Origin: a bacterium
GTDB taxonomy: Bacteria > Myxococcota_A > Bradymonadia > UBA7976 > UBA1532
NCBI GenBank assembly: GCA_030427205.1
Contig: JAUHXC010000040.1
Coordinates: 1 to 64,000, forward strand
Direction: 5' to 3'
Length of the DNA stretch: 64,000 nt
Shown here: piece by piece, positions 25,999-35,578 of the stretch
Layout: each line of letters begins with the position of its first letter
How positions within the stretch are numbered: the first letter of the stretch is position 1
Position numbers and translations under genes: made by a program
Notes under the pieces: model-generated
The model's input: the letters and a program-made list of their open reading frames with translations, nothing else
Databases searched by the model: none
What the model was told of the DNA's origin: nothing

Positions 25999-26610
25999 TC
26001 AGGCGCGCTGGCGACCGGTGTCGATGACCGGCGCCTCGATCATGCGCGGCGCCTCGATCGCGAGCGGGCCGGCGCTGAGTCGGTGCCGGCGCCGGCGCGC
26101 GGTATTGGCCAGCATCTCGAAGACCGGGCACGACGCCGCCCGGAACCAGTCGTGCCCGGTCGCCGGCCGGCCCAGCACGCAGTGATAGACCGGGCTCGGG
26201 CCCACCGCGCGGCCGAGCGGCGTATCTTCGAGCCGCCGCAGCGTGATCTCGATCGTCGGATCGGGCCGATCGGCCGGATGCCAGAGCAGCCGCACGTCGG
26301 AGACGCCGCGCACGCAGGGCAGCAGGCCGTCCAGCTCGTCGATATGGCATACGAGCGTCGCCGAGCGGTGGCCCTGCTGGGGGCGATGCAGGCGCCGGCG
26401 CACGCGGTGCCACGCCCGTCGGGCCGACGTAGTCGTCGTCGACGCGCGCTCGATCGGCAGCCCGGGATCGGTGAGGCGCGTCCGCCGGGCCAGCTCGACG
26501 ATCGGGCCCGCCATGGCCAGCGCCGGTCGCTGCAGCGCGGGCAGCAGGGCCGGGTCGGCGTAGAGCACGAGGCGGATCGTGGGGGGCAGTCTGCGGATGG
26601 TCTTGTTCAT
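25999..26610 (-). CDS. Hypothetical protein
   Basis: 203 residues, Arg-rich, from ATG 26610; only a weak GAG is seen upstream. It shows no signal peptide, membrane span or recognised motif. Short stretches such as IRLVLYADPALLPAL and SDVRLLWHPADRPDPTIEIT suggest an alpha/beta fold. It converges on the oxygenase gene (18-bp gap) and faces the amidase gene divergently across 246 bp. Confidence 0.55.
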   Translation of the reverse strand: MNKTIRRLPPTIRLVLYADPALLPALQRPALAMAGPIVELARRTRLTDPGLPIERASTTTTSARRAWHRVRRRLHRPQQGHRSATLVCHIDELDGLLPCVRGVSDVRLLWHPADRPDPTIEITLRRLEDTPLGRAVGPSPVYHCVLGRPATGHDWFRAASCPVFEMLANTARRRRHRLSAGPLAIEAPRMIEAPVIDTGRQRA

Positions 26611-26856
26611 GGTTTGAGGCTCTGCTGTTTACTGTTTGTCGGTTGGAACGGCATCACCGTCACGACAATCGAGCGCACAGCCCGATGAGGGGCCCCGTTT
26701 TTATGCATTCTTGATACGGCGCACGCCCGCGGGCGTCCGGCGTGCGGTCTGGCCCGTGGCGATCGTTGGTCGAACCGAAGCATCGCGCGGCGGCGGATGC
26801 ATCGCCGCGCCGACCCTGGCATCATACCGGCCGTCATCGCCTCCGGAGCCCGCCCC

Positions 26857-27966
26857 ATGGCCGCACCCATCGACCTCGACCGTTTCACCGTCACCGGCAC
26901 CGCCCGCGAGATGGGGCGCCAGCTCGGCGAAGCGCTGCGCCCGCGGATCCGGGCGTTCATGGACGTGCGCTTCGAGTACTTCGCCCGCTATACCGCCGAG
27001 CGGGGCATGGCCTTCGCCCGCGACCGCATCATGCAGATCGGGCGGCAGAGCATGGCCATCGCCGCCGAGTGGGATCCCGCCGGCCACGACGAGCACCTGG
27101 GCATCGCCGAGGGCGCCGGCCTCGATCCGGTGGTGCTCTACACCGGCGCCAACATGACCGACATGCGCGACGTCTTCCTGCTGTCGGGCAACGTGAAGGG
27201 CGACGCCGTGCCGCCCGACGCCGAGGGCTGCACCTCGCTGCTGGTGCCGCCGGCGAAGAGCGTCGACGGCAAGGCGGTCGTCGGCCAGACCTGGGATCTC
27301 AACGCGGCCGACGTGCAATACGTCGTCGCGGTCAACCGCAAGCCGAAGGACGGCGTCGAGACGTGGTCGGTGACCTGCGCCGGCTGCCTGACGCTGGTCG
27401 GCATGAACGCCCGCGGGCTGGCGGTGGGCACCACCAACATCAAGACCTGGGGCGCGCGGCCCGGCGCGGGCTACCTGACGATTCTGCACCGCATCGTGCG
27501 CGCCGACTCGGCGAAGGCGGCGGCGGCGCTGGTCGACGACGCGCCGCGCGCCGGGGCCCATACCTACTGGGTCGCCGACGCGCACGATCAGCTCGAGGTC
27601 GAGGCGGCGCCGCACTTCACCGCGGTGCGCGACGCCGGCGCGCTGGGGCCGATCTGCCGCACCAACCACTGCGTCGATCCGGCGCTGGTGCGCATCCAGG
27701 GCGAGCCGACCCACGAGAGCAGCGCCCGGCGGTTCGCCCGGGTGACGCAGAGCCTCGCCGAAGAGGGGCCGCACTCGGTCGAGACGGTCAAGGCCATCTT
27801 CAGCGACCGGCGTGACGGCAAGCTCAGCGTCAACCGCTATCCCGAAGACGGGGACTACGCGGCGACCAACGCGGTCTTCGTGGCGGTGCCCGCCGACGGC
27901 GCGGCCTGGGCCTGCCGCGGCCCGGCCGATCGCGGCGTCTGGTATCGGCTGCCGTTCGGCGAGTAG
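26857..27966 (+). CDS. C45-family (acyl-CoA:6-APA acyltransferase-like) Ntn-hydrolase
   Basis: 369 residues from ATG 26857 with CGGAG upstream. After an N-terminal helical region, Cys125 in PPDAEGCTSLLVPP is the expected N-terminal nucleophile of a self-cleaving penicillin-acylase-like Ntn-hydrolase. VVGQTWDLNAADVQYVV, GLAVGTTNIKTW, ICRTNHCVDPAL and THESSARRFARV are further C45 blocks. No signal peptide. Members hydrolyse amide bonds in peptides, bile acids or acyl amines; the substrate here cannot be read. Confidence 0.88.
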   Translation: MAAPIDLDRFTVTGTAREMGRQLGEALRPRIRAFMDVRFEYFARYTAERGMAFARDRIMQIGRQSMAIAAEWDPAGHDEHLGIAEGAGLDPVVLYTGANMTDMRDVFLLSGNVKGDAVPPDAEGCTSLLVPPAKSVDGKAVVGQTWDLNAADVQYVVAVNRKPKDGVETWSVTCAGCLTLVGMNARGLAVGTTNIKTWGARPGAGYLTILHRIVRADSAKAAAALVDDAPRAGAHTYWVADAHDQLEVEAAPHFTAVRDAGALGPICRTNHCVDPALVRIQGEPTHESSARRFARVTQSLAEEGPHSVETVKAIFSDRRDGKLSVNRYPEDGDYAATNAVFVAVPADGAAWACRGPADRGVWYRLPFGE

Positions 27967-28021
27967 GGGCGATGAGACGCGACGATGGCCGAGGGGCCAG
28001 CGCTCGCCCCGCCGGCCCGGA

Positions 28022-28801
28022 TCATTTGCTTTCGGGCGCCCGTGGGGCAGCGCAGTCATCCACCGCGAGGTTGGGCACCTGCGCCGCCAGCCAGCCGACC
28101 ATGTCCCCGTCGAAGCGAACGTAGGACGCCGTCTGGTCGCAGTCTCCAGGGCCCCTCTCGATGAGGCCGAGGAGCACGGGGCCCGCTCGGGAGGACGCGA
28201 ACACCGGGGCGCCGCTGTCACCTCGACAGGGGGTGAACTCCGAGCCGGACGCGTCGAGGCGGTCATCCCCCTCTGCGGACTCGACGAGGTCCACCGAGCC
28301 GCCGCCAGCATCCGGCGAGAGCCCCTCGTCCGGGTCGATCCCGAAGCCGAAGGTGTAGCCGAGCCGTCCGTCGACCGAGCACCTGTCGCAAACGTAGACC
28401 GTATTGATGGCTGGAGGCATGACCGGCTCGTCGAGCTCGATGACTGCCAGATCCGTGCGCTCACCTCCCGCGCTCTCCGGAGCGTAGGCGACCTCGCTGA
28501 TGCGACGGCGGGGCTTCGCTGCGTCGTCCGCACCGGGCAGGATGACCAGCTCGATGGTATCGAGAGGAGTGTCGGCCACGCAGTGGGCGGCGGTCAGCAC
28601 ATGGTTCGCCGTCGCGAGGACACCGGAGCAGACCAGCGCGCCATCACGCAGCAGGGCCACCACGCCGTGATCGTCGGCAACGATGTCGACCTCGCCGATG
28701 AGCGGGCATGGTGTCTCATCCGGCTCGTCGGCGCTGCCACAGCTCCCGACGAGCATGCCTGCCAGCGCGAGCGCAGATGCCTGCCACCCCGGGCATCGCA
28801 T
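28022..28801 (-). CDS. Trypsin-like serine protease lipoprotein
   Basis: 259 residues from ATG 28801, whose product begins MRCPGWQASALALAGMLVGS and then a lipobox Cys. The catalytic triad is complete: LTAAHC (His), RTDLAVIEL (Asp) and CRGDSGAPVF (Ser). Four or more extra Cys suggest disulfides. It starts 21 bp downstream of the neighbouring lipoprotein gene on the same strand and should be cotranscribed with it. Probably a surface-anchored S1 protease. Codon use is less GC-biased than in surrounding genes. Confidence 0.9.
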   Translation of the reverse strand: MRCPGWQASALALAGMLVGSCGSADEPDETPCPLIGEVDIVADDHGVVALLRDGALVCSGVLATANHVLTAAHCVADTPLDTIELVILPGADDAAKPRRRISEVAYAPESAGGERTDLAVIELDEPVMPPAINTVYVCDRCSVDGRLGYTFGFGIDPDEGLSPDAGGGSVDLVESAEGDDRLDASGSEFTPCRGDSGAPVFASSRAGPVLLGLIERGPGDCDQTASYVRFDGDMVGWLAAQVPNLAVDDCAAPRAPESK

Positions 28802-28821
28802 CACCAGGTCACGGCCAGACT

Positions 28822-29511
28822 TCACGGTTCGCTGTTGCAGTAGCAGACGTTCCGCGTCCACCCGTCGTGCCAGCGACCATCACAGACACCGTAGGTCGGC
28901 GGAGGGCCGCCGGGTCCGAAGCCCCACTCACACCCGTATCCGACGTTGCAGGTCGGCGTGCCGCTGACGGTCCAGCCACACTCGTGCTCGGGCTCCAGCG
29001 CGAACGGCTCGGAGCCTTGCGGTCCGATCCGATGCAGGACCTGGATCGACTGACCCTGGAAGTCGAGCTGGCCGTCGCCCTCGAGCTTGTACCAGCCGCA
29101 CAGCGTCCTGGTGGAGTCGGCCCGCAGCATGCTGGTGATGCCCTCGTCCCGAGAGTATGTCTTGGGCGTGCCATCCGCCGCGAACCCCATCAGGCCGGCC
29201 ACTGTGTCTCCGCGCAGTGTTACGGTCACCGGCCCCTGACGAAGGGCCGACGCGAGCGCCGCGCCGTGCCCCGAGTCCTCGACGAAGACACCCCAGATGA
29301 TGCCATCGGCGCCCTCGAGCTGCACCGCGCCGCCCGTGATGCCCGAGCCGTCGGCCAGCGGGCGGAGCGTCACATCCGCCTCGTCCGCCCAGATCGTGCG
29401 CTCGAGCGCGCCTCGGGTCGCAGGCTCGTCCTGGTCTGCCTCGCCACAGGCGAGCGCGGCCACCCCGAACATGGCCAGAGCCATCGTCCTTCCCATGTAT
29501 GTCTTCAGCAT
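28822..29511 (-). CDS. Hypothetical lipoprotein, Cys-rich C-terminus
   Basis: 229 residues from ATG 29511, preceded by AGGAG; the frame is open to 29586. MLKTYMGRTMALAMFGVAAL plus AC is a lipoprotein signal. The middle part is beta-rich (VTLRPLADGSG, GAVQLEGADGIIWGVFVEDS). The C-terminus has six Cys, including CGWTVSGTPTCNVGYGCEWG and CYCNSEP, reminiscent of secreted disulfide knots. Upstream partner of the trypsin-like lipoprotein, so it could be a substrate, inhibitor or co-receptor. No family recognised. Confidence 0.75.
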   Translation of the reverse strand: MLKTYMGRTMALAMFGVAALACGEADQDEPATRGALERTIWADEADVTLRPLADGSGITGGAVQLEGADGIIWGVFVEDSGHGAALASALRQGPVTVTLRGDTVAGLMGFAADGTPKTYSRDEGITSMLRADSTRTLCGWYKLEGDGQLDFQGQSIQVLHRIGPQGSEPFALEPEHECGWTVSGTPTCNVGYGCEWGFGPGGPPPTYGVCDGRWHDGWTRNVCYCNSEP

Positions 29512-29919
29512 CTCGTACTCCTGACTCTCGTCCTTTCCTGCCTTGGCGTCGCCCATGGCAGGTGGGCGCCGATGTCGGTCGCTCATGGGTGGTCCGGCTC
29601 GATGTCGTGGATGCCATCCGAAGCACCCACGCAGCGGCGCTCATGATGGCACACGGGCACCTCGGCGCGCCCGGGTCGCGTCGTGGCGTCCCTGCGTGCT
29701 TCGGGCTGCATTCTGACCTTCTCGGCGTCCCTCGCCGCGGTCCACATGACCCGGCGTTCTGCATCACTGACTTCGCAAATGCCATGCCATGCGAAGATCG
29801 CGTATCATATCTCTCATTGGTATAGATTTTCTGCGAAAGAACGCCACACCCGGAGCGCTGACAGTCGACTTCTGCCCCGGCGGGGGAGGGACGCGTGACC
29901 GGTGCCCGCCTTGCGCGGG
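29512..29919. promoter_or_regulatory. 408-bp gene-free leader with a dyad operator candidate
   Basis: No convincing gene is present. A locally AT-richer pocket at 29770-29840 holds, for minus-strand transcription toward the lipoprotein-protease pair, a -10-like TATGAT (plus-strand 29804-29809). Directly downstream of it is a perfect dyad, CTTCGCA (29771-29777) and TGCGAAG (29790-29796), and a further TGCGAAAG half-site lies upstream at 29832-29839. No good -35 was found. The resulting 5' leader would be about 290 nt. Confidence 0.4.
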
Positions 29920-30735
29920 TCAGGCCAGCCAGATCAAGCCGGCGATGCCCGCCGCGAGGCAGTACCAGCCGAAGTGGGCGAACCAGCCGCTGCGCACCAG
30001 CCGCAGCAGCAGCACCAGCGCCGCGATACCGGCCACGAAGCTGACCAGAGCGCCGGCGCCCAGCGCGAGCAGCGCGTCGCCCGGCGGCGGCGCCTCGATC
30101 AGGTCGCGGGCCTGCAGCAGCGTCGCGCCGAAGATCACCGGCAGCGAGAGCAGGAAGCTGTAGCGGGCGGCGAGATCGCGGTCGACGCCGAGAAAGAGCG
30201 CGGTGGCGATGGTCGAGCCCGAGCGGCTGACGCCGGGCATGATCGCCGCCGCCTGAGCCGCGCCGATGAGCAGCGCGCGCCCGATGGTGACCTCGCCGTC
30301 GCCCGGCCGGGCGAGCCGGGTGGCGAGCAGGACCACGCCGGTGCAGATCAGGGCCACGCACACCCCGAAGACGCTGTCGAACGCCGCCTCGAGCTCGTCT
30401 TTGAAGGCGAGGCCGACGATACCCGCCGGGATGCAGCCGAGTACGATCGCGCCGGCGAGGCGCAGGTCGGCGTCGGCCTTCCAGCGCTCGCCGATGCGGC
30501 TCGGCGCCGCCAGCGCGCCGAACGTCGCCCGGAACAAGCGCACGACTTCGAGCCGGAAGACCACCAATACGCTGAGCAGCGTGCCGAAGTGCACCGCGAT
30601 CTCGAACGCGGCGCCGCCGTCGTCGTGGGCGCCGAGCAGCGCCTGACCCAGCACGAGGTGGCCCGAAGACGAGACGGGCAGGAACTCGGTGAGGGCCTGC
30701 ACCAGACCCAGGATGATGGCGGTCAGCAGGTCCAC
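29920..30735 (-). CDS. uppP: Undecaprenyl-diphosphatase UppP (BacA)
   Basis: 271 residues from GTG 30735 with CGAGGAG upstream. It contains both UppP signature regions, LTEFLPVSSSGHLVLGQ near the N-terminus and AAIMPGVSRSGSTIATALFL in the middle, and about eight hydrophobic helices. It dephosphorylates undecaprenyl diphosphate in the membrane, recycling the carrier lipid for peptidoglycan and polysaccharide synthesis, and confers bacitracin tolerance. 55 bp downstream of the Ser/Thr kinase gene on the same strand. Confidence 0.96.
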   Translation of the reverse strand: MDLLTAIILGLVQALTEFLPVSSSGHLVLGQALLGAHDDGGAAFEIAVHFGTLLSVLVVFRLEVVRLFRATFGALAAPSRIGERWKADADLRLAGAIVLGCIPAGIVGLAFKDELEAAFDSVFGVCVALICTGVVLLATRLARPGDGEVTIGRALLIGAAQAAAIMPGVSRSGSTIATALFLGVDRDLAARYSFLLSLPVIFGATLLQARDLIEAPPPGDALLALGAGALVSFVAGIAALVLLLRLVRSGWFAHFGWYCLAAGIAGLIWLA

Positions 30736-30790
30736 CGGTGGCTCCTCGGGCGGGTCGGGCAGGCGGGTCGGGCAGGGGTCGCGGGCATGC

Positions 30791-32284
30791 TCAGGGCCGG
30801 GCCTCGGGCGTGGGCGTCGGCGGCGCGGTCGGCGGCTGGCTGTGTACGATCCAGGCGACGCCGCCGCCGATCAGGGCGGTCAGGACGAAGACGGCGGCCA
30901 GCACCTTCCAGCCGGCGATACCCCGCGGGGTCCCGGCCGGGCGCAGCACCGTCGCTTCGTCGTGCGGGCCGGGCTCGGGGGCCGGCGGCGGGTCCTGCGC
31001 CGGGATCTGCGCCGGCCGGGCGCTCGGCGCGGGCGCAGCGGCGGCGCCGACCGGCTCGACTTGCGGGTCGGTCTCGGCCACGCCGAGCGCGGCGGCGGCC
31101 ATGGCGTCGCGCGCGGCGGGGCCGGCGGGGGTGACCTGGGTCTGCCCGCCGGGCAGCTGCGGGCCGCGGGGGTCGAAGACGGTGTCGTCGTCGTCGGCGC
31201 CCGCGTCGCCGGCCGCGGCGGCGGCCAGCAGCGGATCGGGCGCGTCCTGCCCCAGATCGTGCAACAGCGCCGCAGCCCGCGTATTGCTCGGGTGGCGGTA
31301 GAGCGCGCCGTGGGCCCGGGCGACGGCGGTCGGCCGATCGCCCACGCCGAGCGCCACCTCGCCCTCGGCGCACAGCCGCTCGGCGATGTCTCGGGCAAAC
31401 GCCGTCGCGGCCCCTTCGGGATCGGCGACGAGCGCGGCCACCGTCTCGGCGGTCTGCGCGGCGGCGCACGGCGGCACGCAGGCGTCGAGCGCGGCGATGA
31501 AGGCGGCGACGTCGGCGAAGCGTGCGTCGGGTTCGGGCGCCATCGCCGTATTGATCACCGCCGCGAAGGCGTCGTCGATGGCCGGGTTGCGGGTGCGCGG
31601 GTCGGGGTACTCGTTGCGCAGGATGGCCAGCACGACCTCGGCGGTGCTGCGGGCGGCGAAGGGCTTCTCGCCGGTGACGAGCTGATAGAGCATCACCCCG
31701 AGCGCGTACTGGTCGGCGGCGGCGCTCACCCGCAGGCCGCGGGCCTGCTCGGGCGGGATGTAGGCCGGCGTGCCGAGGAAGTCGCCGGTCTTGGTCAGCC
31801 CCTGCTCGTCGTCGCCGCGGGCGATGCCGAAGTCGGTGAGCTTGATCGCGCCGTCGAGGCCGAGCAGCACGTTGGCCGGCTTCACGTCGCGGTGGATGAC
31901 CCCCTCGCCGTGCACGTAGGCCAGCGCCTCGGCGATGGGGCGCACGATGCGCGCGGCCAGCTCGGGGCACAGCACCGGCGGCGGGTTGCGCTTGACGATG
32001 CGGCTGAGGTCGCAGCCTTCGACGAACGCCATCACCATGGCCACGCCGGTCTCCTCGACCGGGATGACGTCGTGGATCGCGACGATGTGCGGGTGGTCGA
32101 GTCGGGCGACGATGCGCCCCTCGCGCAGGAAGCGCGCCCGCAGCTCGGCGTGTTTGCCCAGCTCGGCGTGCATCTGCTTGATGGCCACCTGGCTGTCGGT
32201 CTCGGTATCCCTGGCCAGGAATACACCGGCCATGCCGCCCTCGCCGAGGGGGCGCTCGAGCTCGTATCGATCGCCGATGCGCAT
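30791..32284 (-). CDS. Membrane-anchored Ser/Thr protein kinase (PknB-like)
   Basis: 497 residues from ATG 32284. Kinase domain about 7-275: LGEGGMAGVFLA, Lys in VAIKQM, VIHRDVKPANVLL, LTDFGIARG and GTPAYIPPEQARG, all intact, so it should be active. An alpha-helical region and a Pro/Ala-rich stretch follow. A single transmembrane helix, VLAAVFVLTALIGGGVAWIV, lies about 20 residues from the C-terminus, so no sizeable extracellular sensor is present. It precedes uppP, which invites the idea of envelope regulation, though no substrate can be named. Confidence 0.93.
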   Translation of the reverse strand: MRIGDRYELERPLGEGGMAGVFLARDTETDSQVAIKQMHAELGKHAELRARFLREGRIVARLDHPHIVAIHDVIPVEETGVAMVMAFVEGCDLSRIVKRNPPPVLCPELAARIVRPIAEALAYVHGEGVIHRDVKPANVLLGLDGAIKLTDFGIARGDDEQGLTKTGDFLGTPAYIPPEQARGLRVSAAADQYALGVMLYQLVTGEKPFAARSTAEVVLAILRNEYPDPRTRNPAIDDAFAAVINTAMAPEPDARFADVAAFIAALDACVPPCAAAQTAETVAALVADPEGAATAFARDIAERLCAEGEVALGVGDRPTAVARAHGALYRHPSNTRAAALLHDLGQDAPDPLLAAAAAGDAGADDDDTVFDPRGPQLPGGQTQVTPAGPAARDAMAAAALGVAETDPQVEPVGAAAAPAPSARPAQIPAQDPPPAPEPGPHDEATVLRPAGTPRGIAGWKVLAAVFVLTALIGGGVAWIVHSQPPTAPPTPTPEARP

Positions 32285-32426
32285 GGCCGGCAGACTATCA
32301 GGTCGGCGGGGGATCGTCTCGGATCATGCAGCGCGTCTACAGACTCCTGGACCCGCACGGCGGGGCGCACGGAGGCGGAGGACGATCGGGGCGGGCGGCG
32401 TGACGGCCGCGGGGGCCGTCAGCGCC

Positions 32427-33914
32427 TCACTTGCTCTTGATCGGGGTGCCCTGCGCGTCGAAGCGCTTGATGGTGAGCCCGAGGCCGTTCATCGACGCGT
32501 GCAGCTTCTCGTAGTCGCCGGCGACGATGAGCGAGAAGTCGGCCTTGTCGGTGTAGGCCTGAGCGGCGGCGCGGGCGGCGGCCAGATCGACCGCGGCGAC
32601 GCGGCCGGGCCACTCGGCGTACCACTCGGGCCCGTGCCCGTCGAGCACCAGCGAGGCGAACTGCGAGGCCACGCTGCCCATGTTCTCGAAGCGGCCGGGG
32701 AAGCCGAGCAGGTAGCCGCCGACCGCCTGATCGCGCTCCTCCTGCGAGATGGGTTTGTCGCCGCGGATGCCGGCGAGCTCGGCGAGCATCTCGTCGAGGC
32801 TGGCGCGGGTGGTATCGGCCTTGACCTTGGCCGACATCATGTAGAAGCCGGCGCGGGCCCAGCGGTTGAAGTACCCCCGGGCGCCGTAGGTGTAGCCCTT
32901 GTCTTCGCGCAGGTTGAGGTTGAGCCGGCTGGTGAAGGCGCCGGCGAGCACCCGGTTGAAGATGGCCGCGGGGAAGTAGTCGGCGGCCTCGGCGCCCGGC
33001 GCGCGGCGCACGGCGGCGACGACCGACTGGGCCGAGCCGGGGTAGTCGATCCAGTAGATCGCCCGGGGCATCGCCGACTCGGCGACCGCCACCTCGCGGG
33101 CGCCCGGCTTGCCGGCCCAGTCGCCGAACGCGTCGTCGAGCGCCTTCTCGAGCGTCGCCTTGTCGACGGCGCCGACGGCGATGATGGTCGCGCCCTCGGG
33201 CTTGATGGCGCCGCTGTAGCGCACCTTGACGTCGGCCAGCGTGATGGCCTCGACGGTCTTGCGCACGCCGCCGGCGGGCATGCCGCCGTAGCCGTCGCCG
33301 AAGAGCACCTTGCGCCCCACGACGCTGGCACCGTACTGCGGATCGGCCTCCTGGGTGATGAGCCCGGCGATGGTCTGCTCCTTGCGCCGGCGGAACTCTT
33401 CGGGGGCCAGGGCGGGCTCGCGCAGCACGTCGGACAAGAGCGCCAGCGAGGGCGCGAGCTTGTCGGCGAGCATGCTCATCGAGAAGGTGATGCCGTCGGT
33501 CGAGACGCTGGCCCCGTAGTCGGTCGCCAGCCGCTGGAAGGCCTCGCCCAGGGTCAGCGCGGTGTACTCACCGGCGCCCTCGTCGAGCAGATCGACCATC
33601 AGATCGGTCGTGCCCGCCTTGCCGGCGGGATCGCTCGCCGCGCCGGTGGGCAGCACCAGCTTGAGCGCGATGAGCGGCGCCTGGGTCTGCTGCAGGTGCC
33701 AGACGGTGATGCCGTTGGGCATCTTCCAGCTCGCGACGGCCGGCGGCGTCCACTCGGTGCGCGCGCCGGGCTCGGGCAGCTTCGACCGATCGGGCGCGGC
33801 CGGCGCGGCGGCGGGCTTCTCGGCCGGGGCCTCGGCCTTGGGCGCGGGCGCGCCGCCGCAGCCGACGGCGAACAGTCCGGCGGCGAGGGCCGCCATGGTC
33901 ATCGACGTCTTCAT
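32427..33914 (-). CDS. M16-family peptidase-like lipoprotein, zinc site missing
   Basis: 495 residues. MKTSMTMAALAAGLFAVGC is a lipoprotein signal, followed by a Pro/Ala/Lys linker. The M16 fold is recognisable (MPNGITVWHLQQTQAPLIAL, LREDKGYTYGARGYF), but where active members have HxxEH it reads KAGTTDLMVDLLDEG, so catalytic His and Glu are absent. Inactive M16 subunits normally pair with an active one; the active gene lies directly upstream with a 4-bp ATGA overlap, supporting a heterodimer. Homologues act as processing peptidases at the cell envelope. Confidence 0.92.
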   Translation of the reverse strand: MKTSMTMAALAAGLFAVGCGGAPAPKAEAPAEKPAAAPAAPDRSKLPEPGARTEWTPPAVASWKMPNGITVWHLQQTQAPLIALKLVLPTGAASDPAGKAGTTDLMVDLLDEGAGEYTALTLGEAFQRLATDYGASVSTDGITFSMSMLADKLAPSLALLSDVLREPALAPEEFRRRKEQTIAGLITQEADPQYGASVVGRKVLFGDGYGGMPAGGVRKTVEAITLADVKVRYSGAIKPEGATIIAVGAVDKATLEKALDDAFGDWAGKPGAREVAVAESAMPRAIYWIDYPGSAQSVVAAVRRAPGAEAADYFPAAIFNRVLAGAFTSRLNLNLREDKGYTYGARGYFNRWARAGFYMMSAKVKADTTRASLDEMLAELAGIRGDKPISQEERDQAVGGYLLGFPGRFENMGSVASQFASLVLDGHGPEWYAEWPGRVAAVDLAAARAAAQAYTDKADFSLIVAGDYEKLHASMNGLGLTIKRFDAQGTPIKSK

Positions 33915-35314
33915 CGTGCGCCTCCCGTGGGCTGGCCGCTGGCGCCGCTGGTGATCCGGGCCTTCTTGCCCTCGGCCTTCTTCTGTTCGACCGGCAGGAT
34001 GTCCAGCCGGACCCGCTTCTTGCCGAGGTAGGTCTGCGCGGCGGCGTGCACCTTGGCCGCGTCGAGGCTCGTATAGCGGGCGAGATCCTGGGCGAGGAAG
34101 TCGGGCTTGCCGGTGAAGTGGAAGTATGTCGAGAGGGTCTGCGCCCGGCTGAGCACGCTCTCGGCGCGGCCGTAGAACGACTTGCGCCAGCCGTTGAGGC
34201 TGCGGGTCATTTCGTCTTCGCTCGGCGGGGTCGCCAGGGCCGCGGTGATCGCCGCGTCGACCGCCGCCGACAGCTCGTCGATGGTCTTGCCCGGCGCCGC
34301 GGTGGCCATGATGACGAAGAAGCCTTCGCGGGCGAAGCTCACCTGGAAGGCGGCGACGTCCTTGGCCACCTTCTGCTCGTAGACCAGGGGCTGATACAGC
34401 CGCGACGACTTGCCGCCGCTGAGCACCGTCGCCAGGATGTCCATCGCCGCGTCGCCCTCTTCGAAGAGCGCCGGGGTATGCCAGGCGAGGTACATGCGCG
34501 GCAGCTTGACCTCGTCCTTCTCGACGCGGTGCACGTCCTCGGCGAGCGTCGGATCCTTGACCTTGGGGTCGGGGGTCCGCTTACCGGCGGGCAGGTGGCC
34601 GAAGTACTTCTGCACCAGTGCTTTGGCGTTGGCCGGGTCGAAGTCGCCGACGATGGTCACCACCGCGTTGGCCGGCACGTAGTGGGTGCGGAAGAAGCCC
34701 TTGACGTCGTCGAGCGTCGCCGCGGTCAGATCCGCGTGCGAGCCGATGGGCGCGTGGTGATAGGGGTGCCCCTCGGGAAACAGCGAGTCGATGATGTACA
34801 GCCACCACATGCCGTAGGGCCGGTCTTCATAGCTCTGCCGCCGCTCGTTCTTGACGACGTCCCGCTGGTTGTCGAGCTTCTCCTGGGTCAGCACCGGCAG
34901 GAGGTTCTCCATGCGGTCCGACTCCATCCACAGCGCCAGCTCGAGGTACTCCTTGGGCACCCGCTCGTAGTAGTTGGTGCGGTCGGTGCTCGTCGTGCCG
35001 TTCACCGCCGCCCCGATGGGCTCGAACGGCTTGAAGTACTCGTCGTCGAAGTTCTGGCTGCCCTGGAACATCAGGTGCTCGAACAGGTGAGCGAAGCCCG
35101 AGCGGCCCTTGCGCTCGTGGGCCGAGCCGACCAGATAGCGGACCTCGACGGCGACCACCGGCAGCCGGTCGTCCCGGCTCATGAGCACCGTCAGCCCGTT
35201 GTCGAGCGTCATCTGCTCGACCTCGATCTGCGGCACGGGGGCCTCTTCGGCCTGAGCCGAGAGCCCGGCGGTCGCGATCAGCAGCGCGGTCAATGCGCTC
35301 GCGAATCGATTCAC
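33911..35314 (-). CDS. M16-family zinc metallopeptidase (active subunit)
   Basis: 467 residues from GTG 35314, preceded by AAGGAGGAAT. N-terminal signal peptide MNRFASALTALLIATAGLSA, probably cleaved after QA. GFAHLFEHLMFQGS carries the inverted zinc motif HxxEH (His-Leu-Phe-Glu-His), and the downstream Glu is expected in ERRQSYEDRPYGMWW. TYGKR-like substrate motifs are partly replaced. Exported to the periplasm or outer membrane. Translation is coupled to the inactive partner by an ATGA overlap. Confidence 0.95.
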   Translation of the reverse strand: MNRFASALTALLIATAGLSAQAEEAPVPQIEVEQMTLDNGLTVLMSRDDRLPVVAVEVRYLVGSAHERKGRSGFAHLFEHLMFQGSQNFDDEYFKPFEPIGAAVNGTTSTDRTNYYERVPKEYLELALWMESDRMENLLPVLTQEKLDNQRDVVKNERRQSYEDRPYGMWWLYIIDSLFPEGHPYHHAPIGSHADLTAATLDDVKGFFRTHYVPANAVVTIVGDFDPANAKALVQKYFGHLPAGKRTPDPKVKDPTLAEDVHRVEKDEVKLPRMYLAWHTPALFEEGDAAMDILATVLSGGKSSRLYQPLVYEQKVAKDVAAFQVSFAREGFFVIMATAAPGKTIDELSAAVDAAITAALATPPSEDEMTRSLNGWRKSFYGRAESVLSRAQTLSTYFHFTGKPDFLAQDLARYTSLDAAKVHAAAQTYLGKKRVRLDILPVEQKKAEGKKARITSGASGQPTGGAR

Positions 35315-35578
35315 GCGGATTCCTCCTTGTTCACGGTGCGGCGGGGCGGGGTGCCCGGCGCCGCGTCGACAGGTGCATACCCCGCGCGGGGGGCGGGGTC
35401 AATCGGCGGGGTGGTACGGCCGAGGTGCGCGCCAGGGTAGGGGAATGCGGCGCGCCGACCCGGCCGACGCAACCATCGGCCCGCCCGGGTCACCTCGTCG
35501 ATGTCGCCGCGCGGCGGCGCCGTGCACGGATCTTGCTCCAAGCTCCAGAGAATGTCGACGCCCGGCCTGGAGGAGCCT

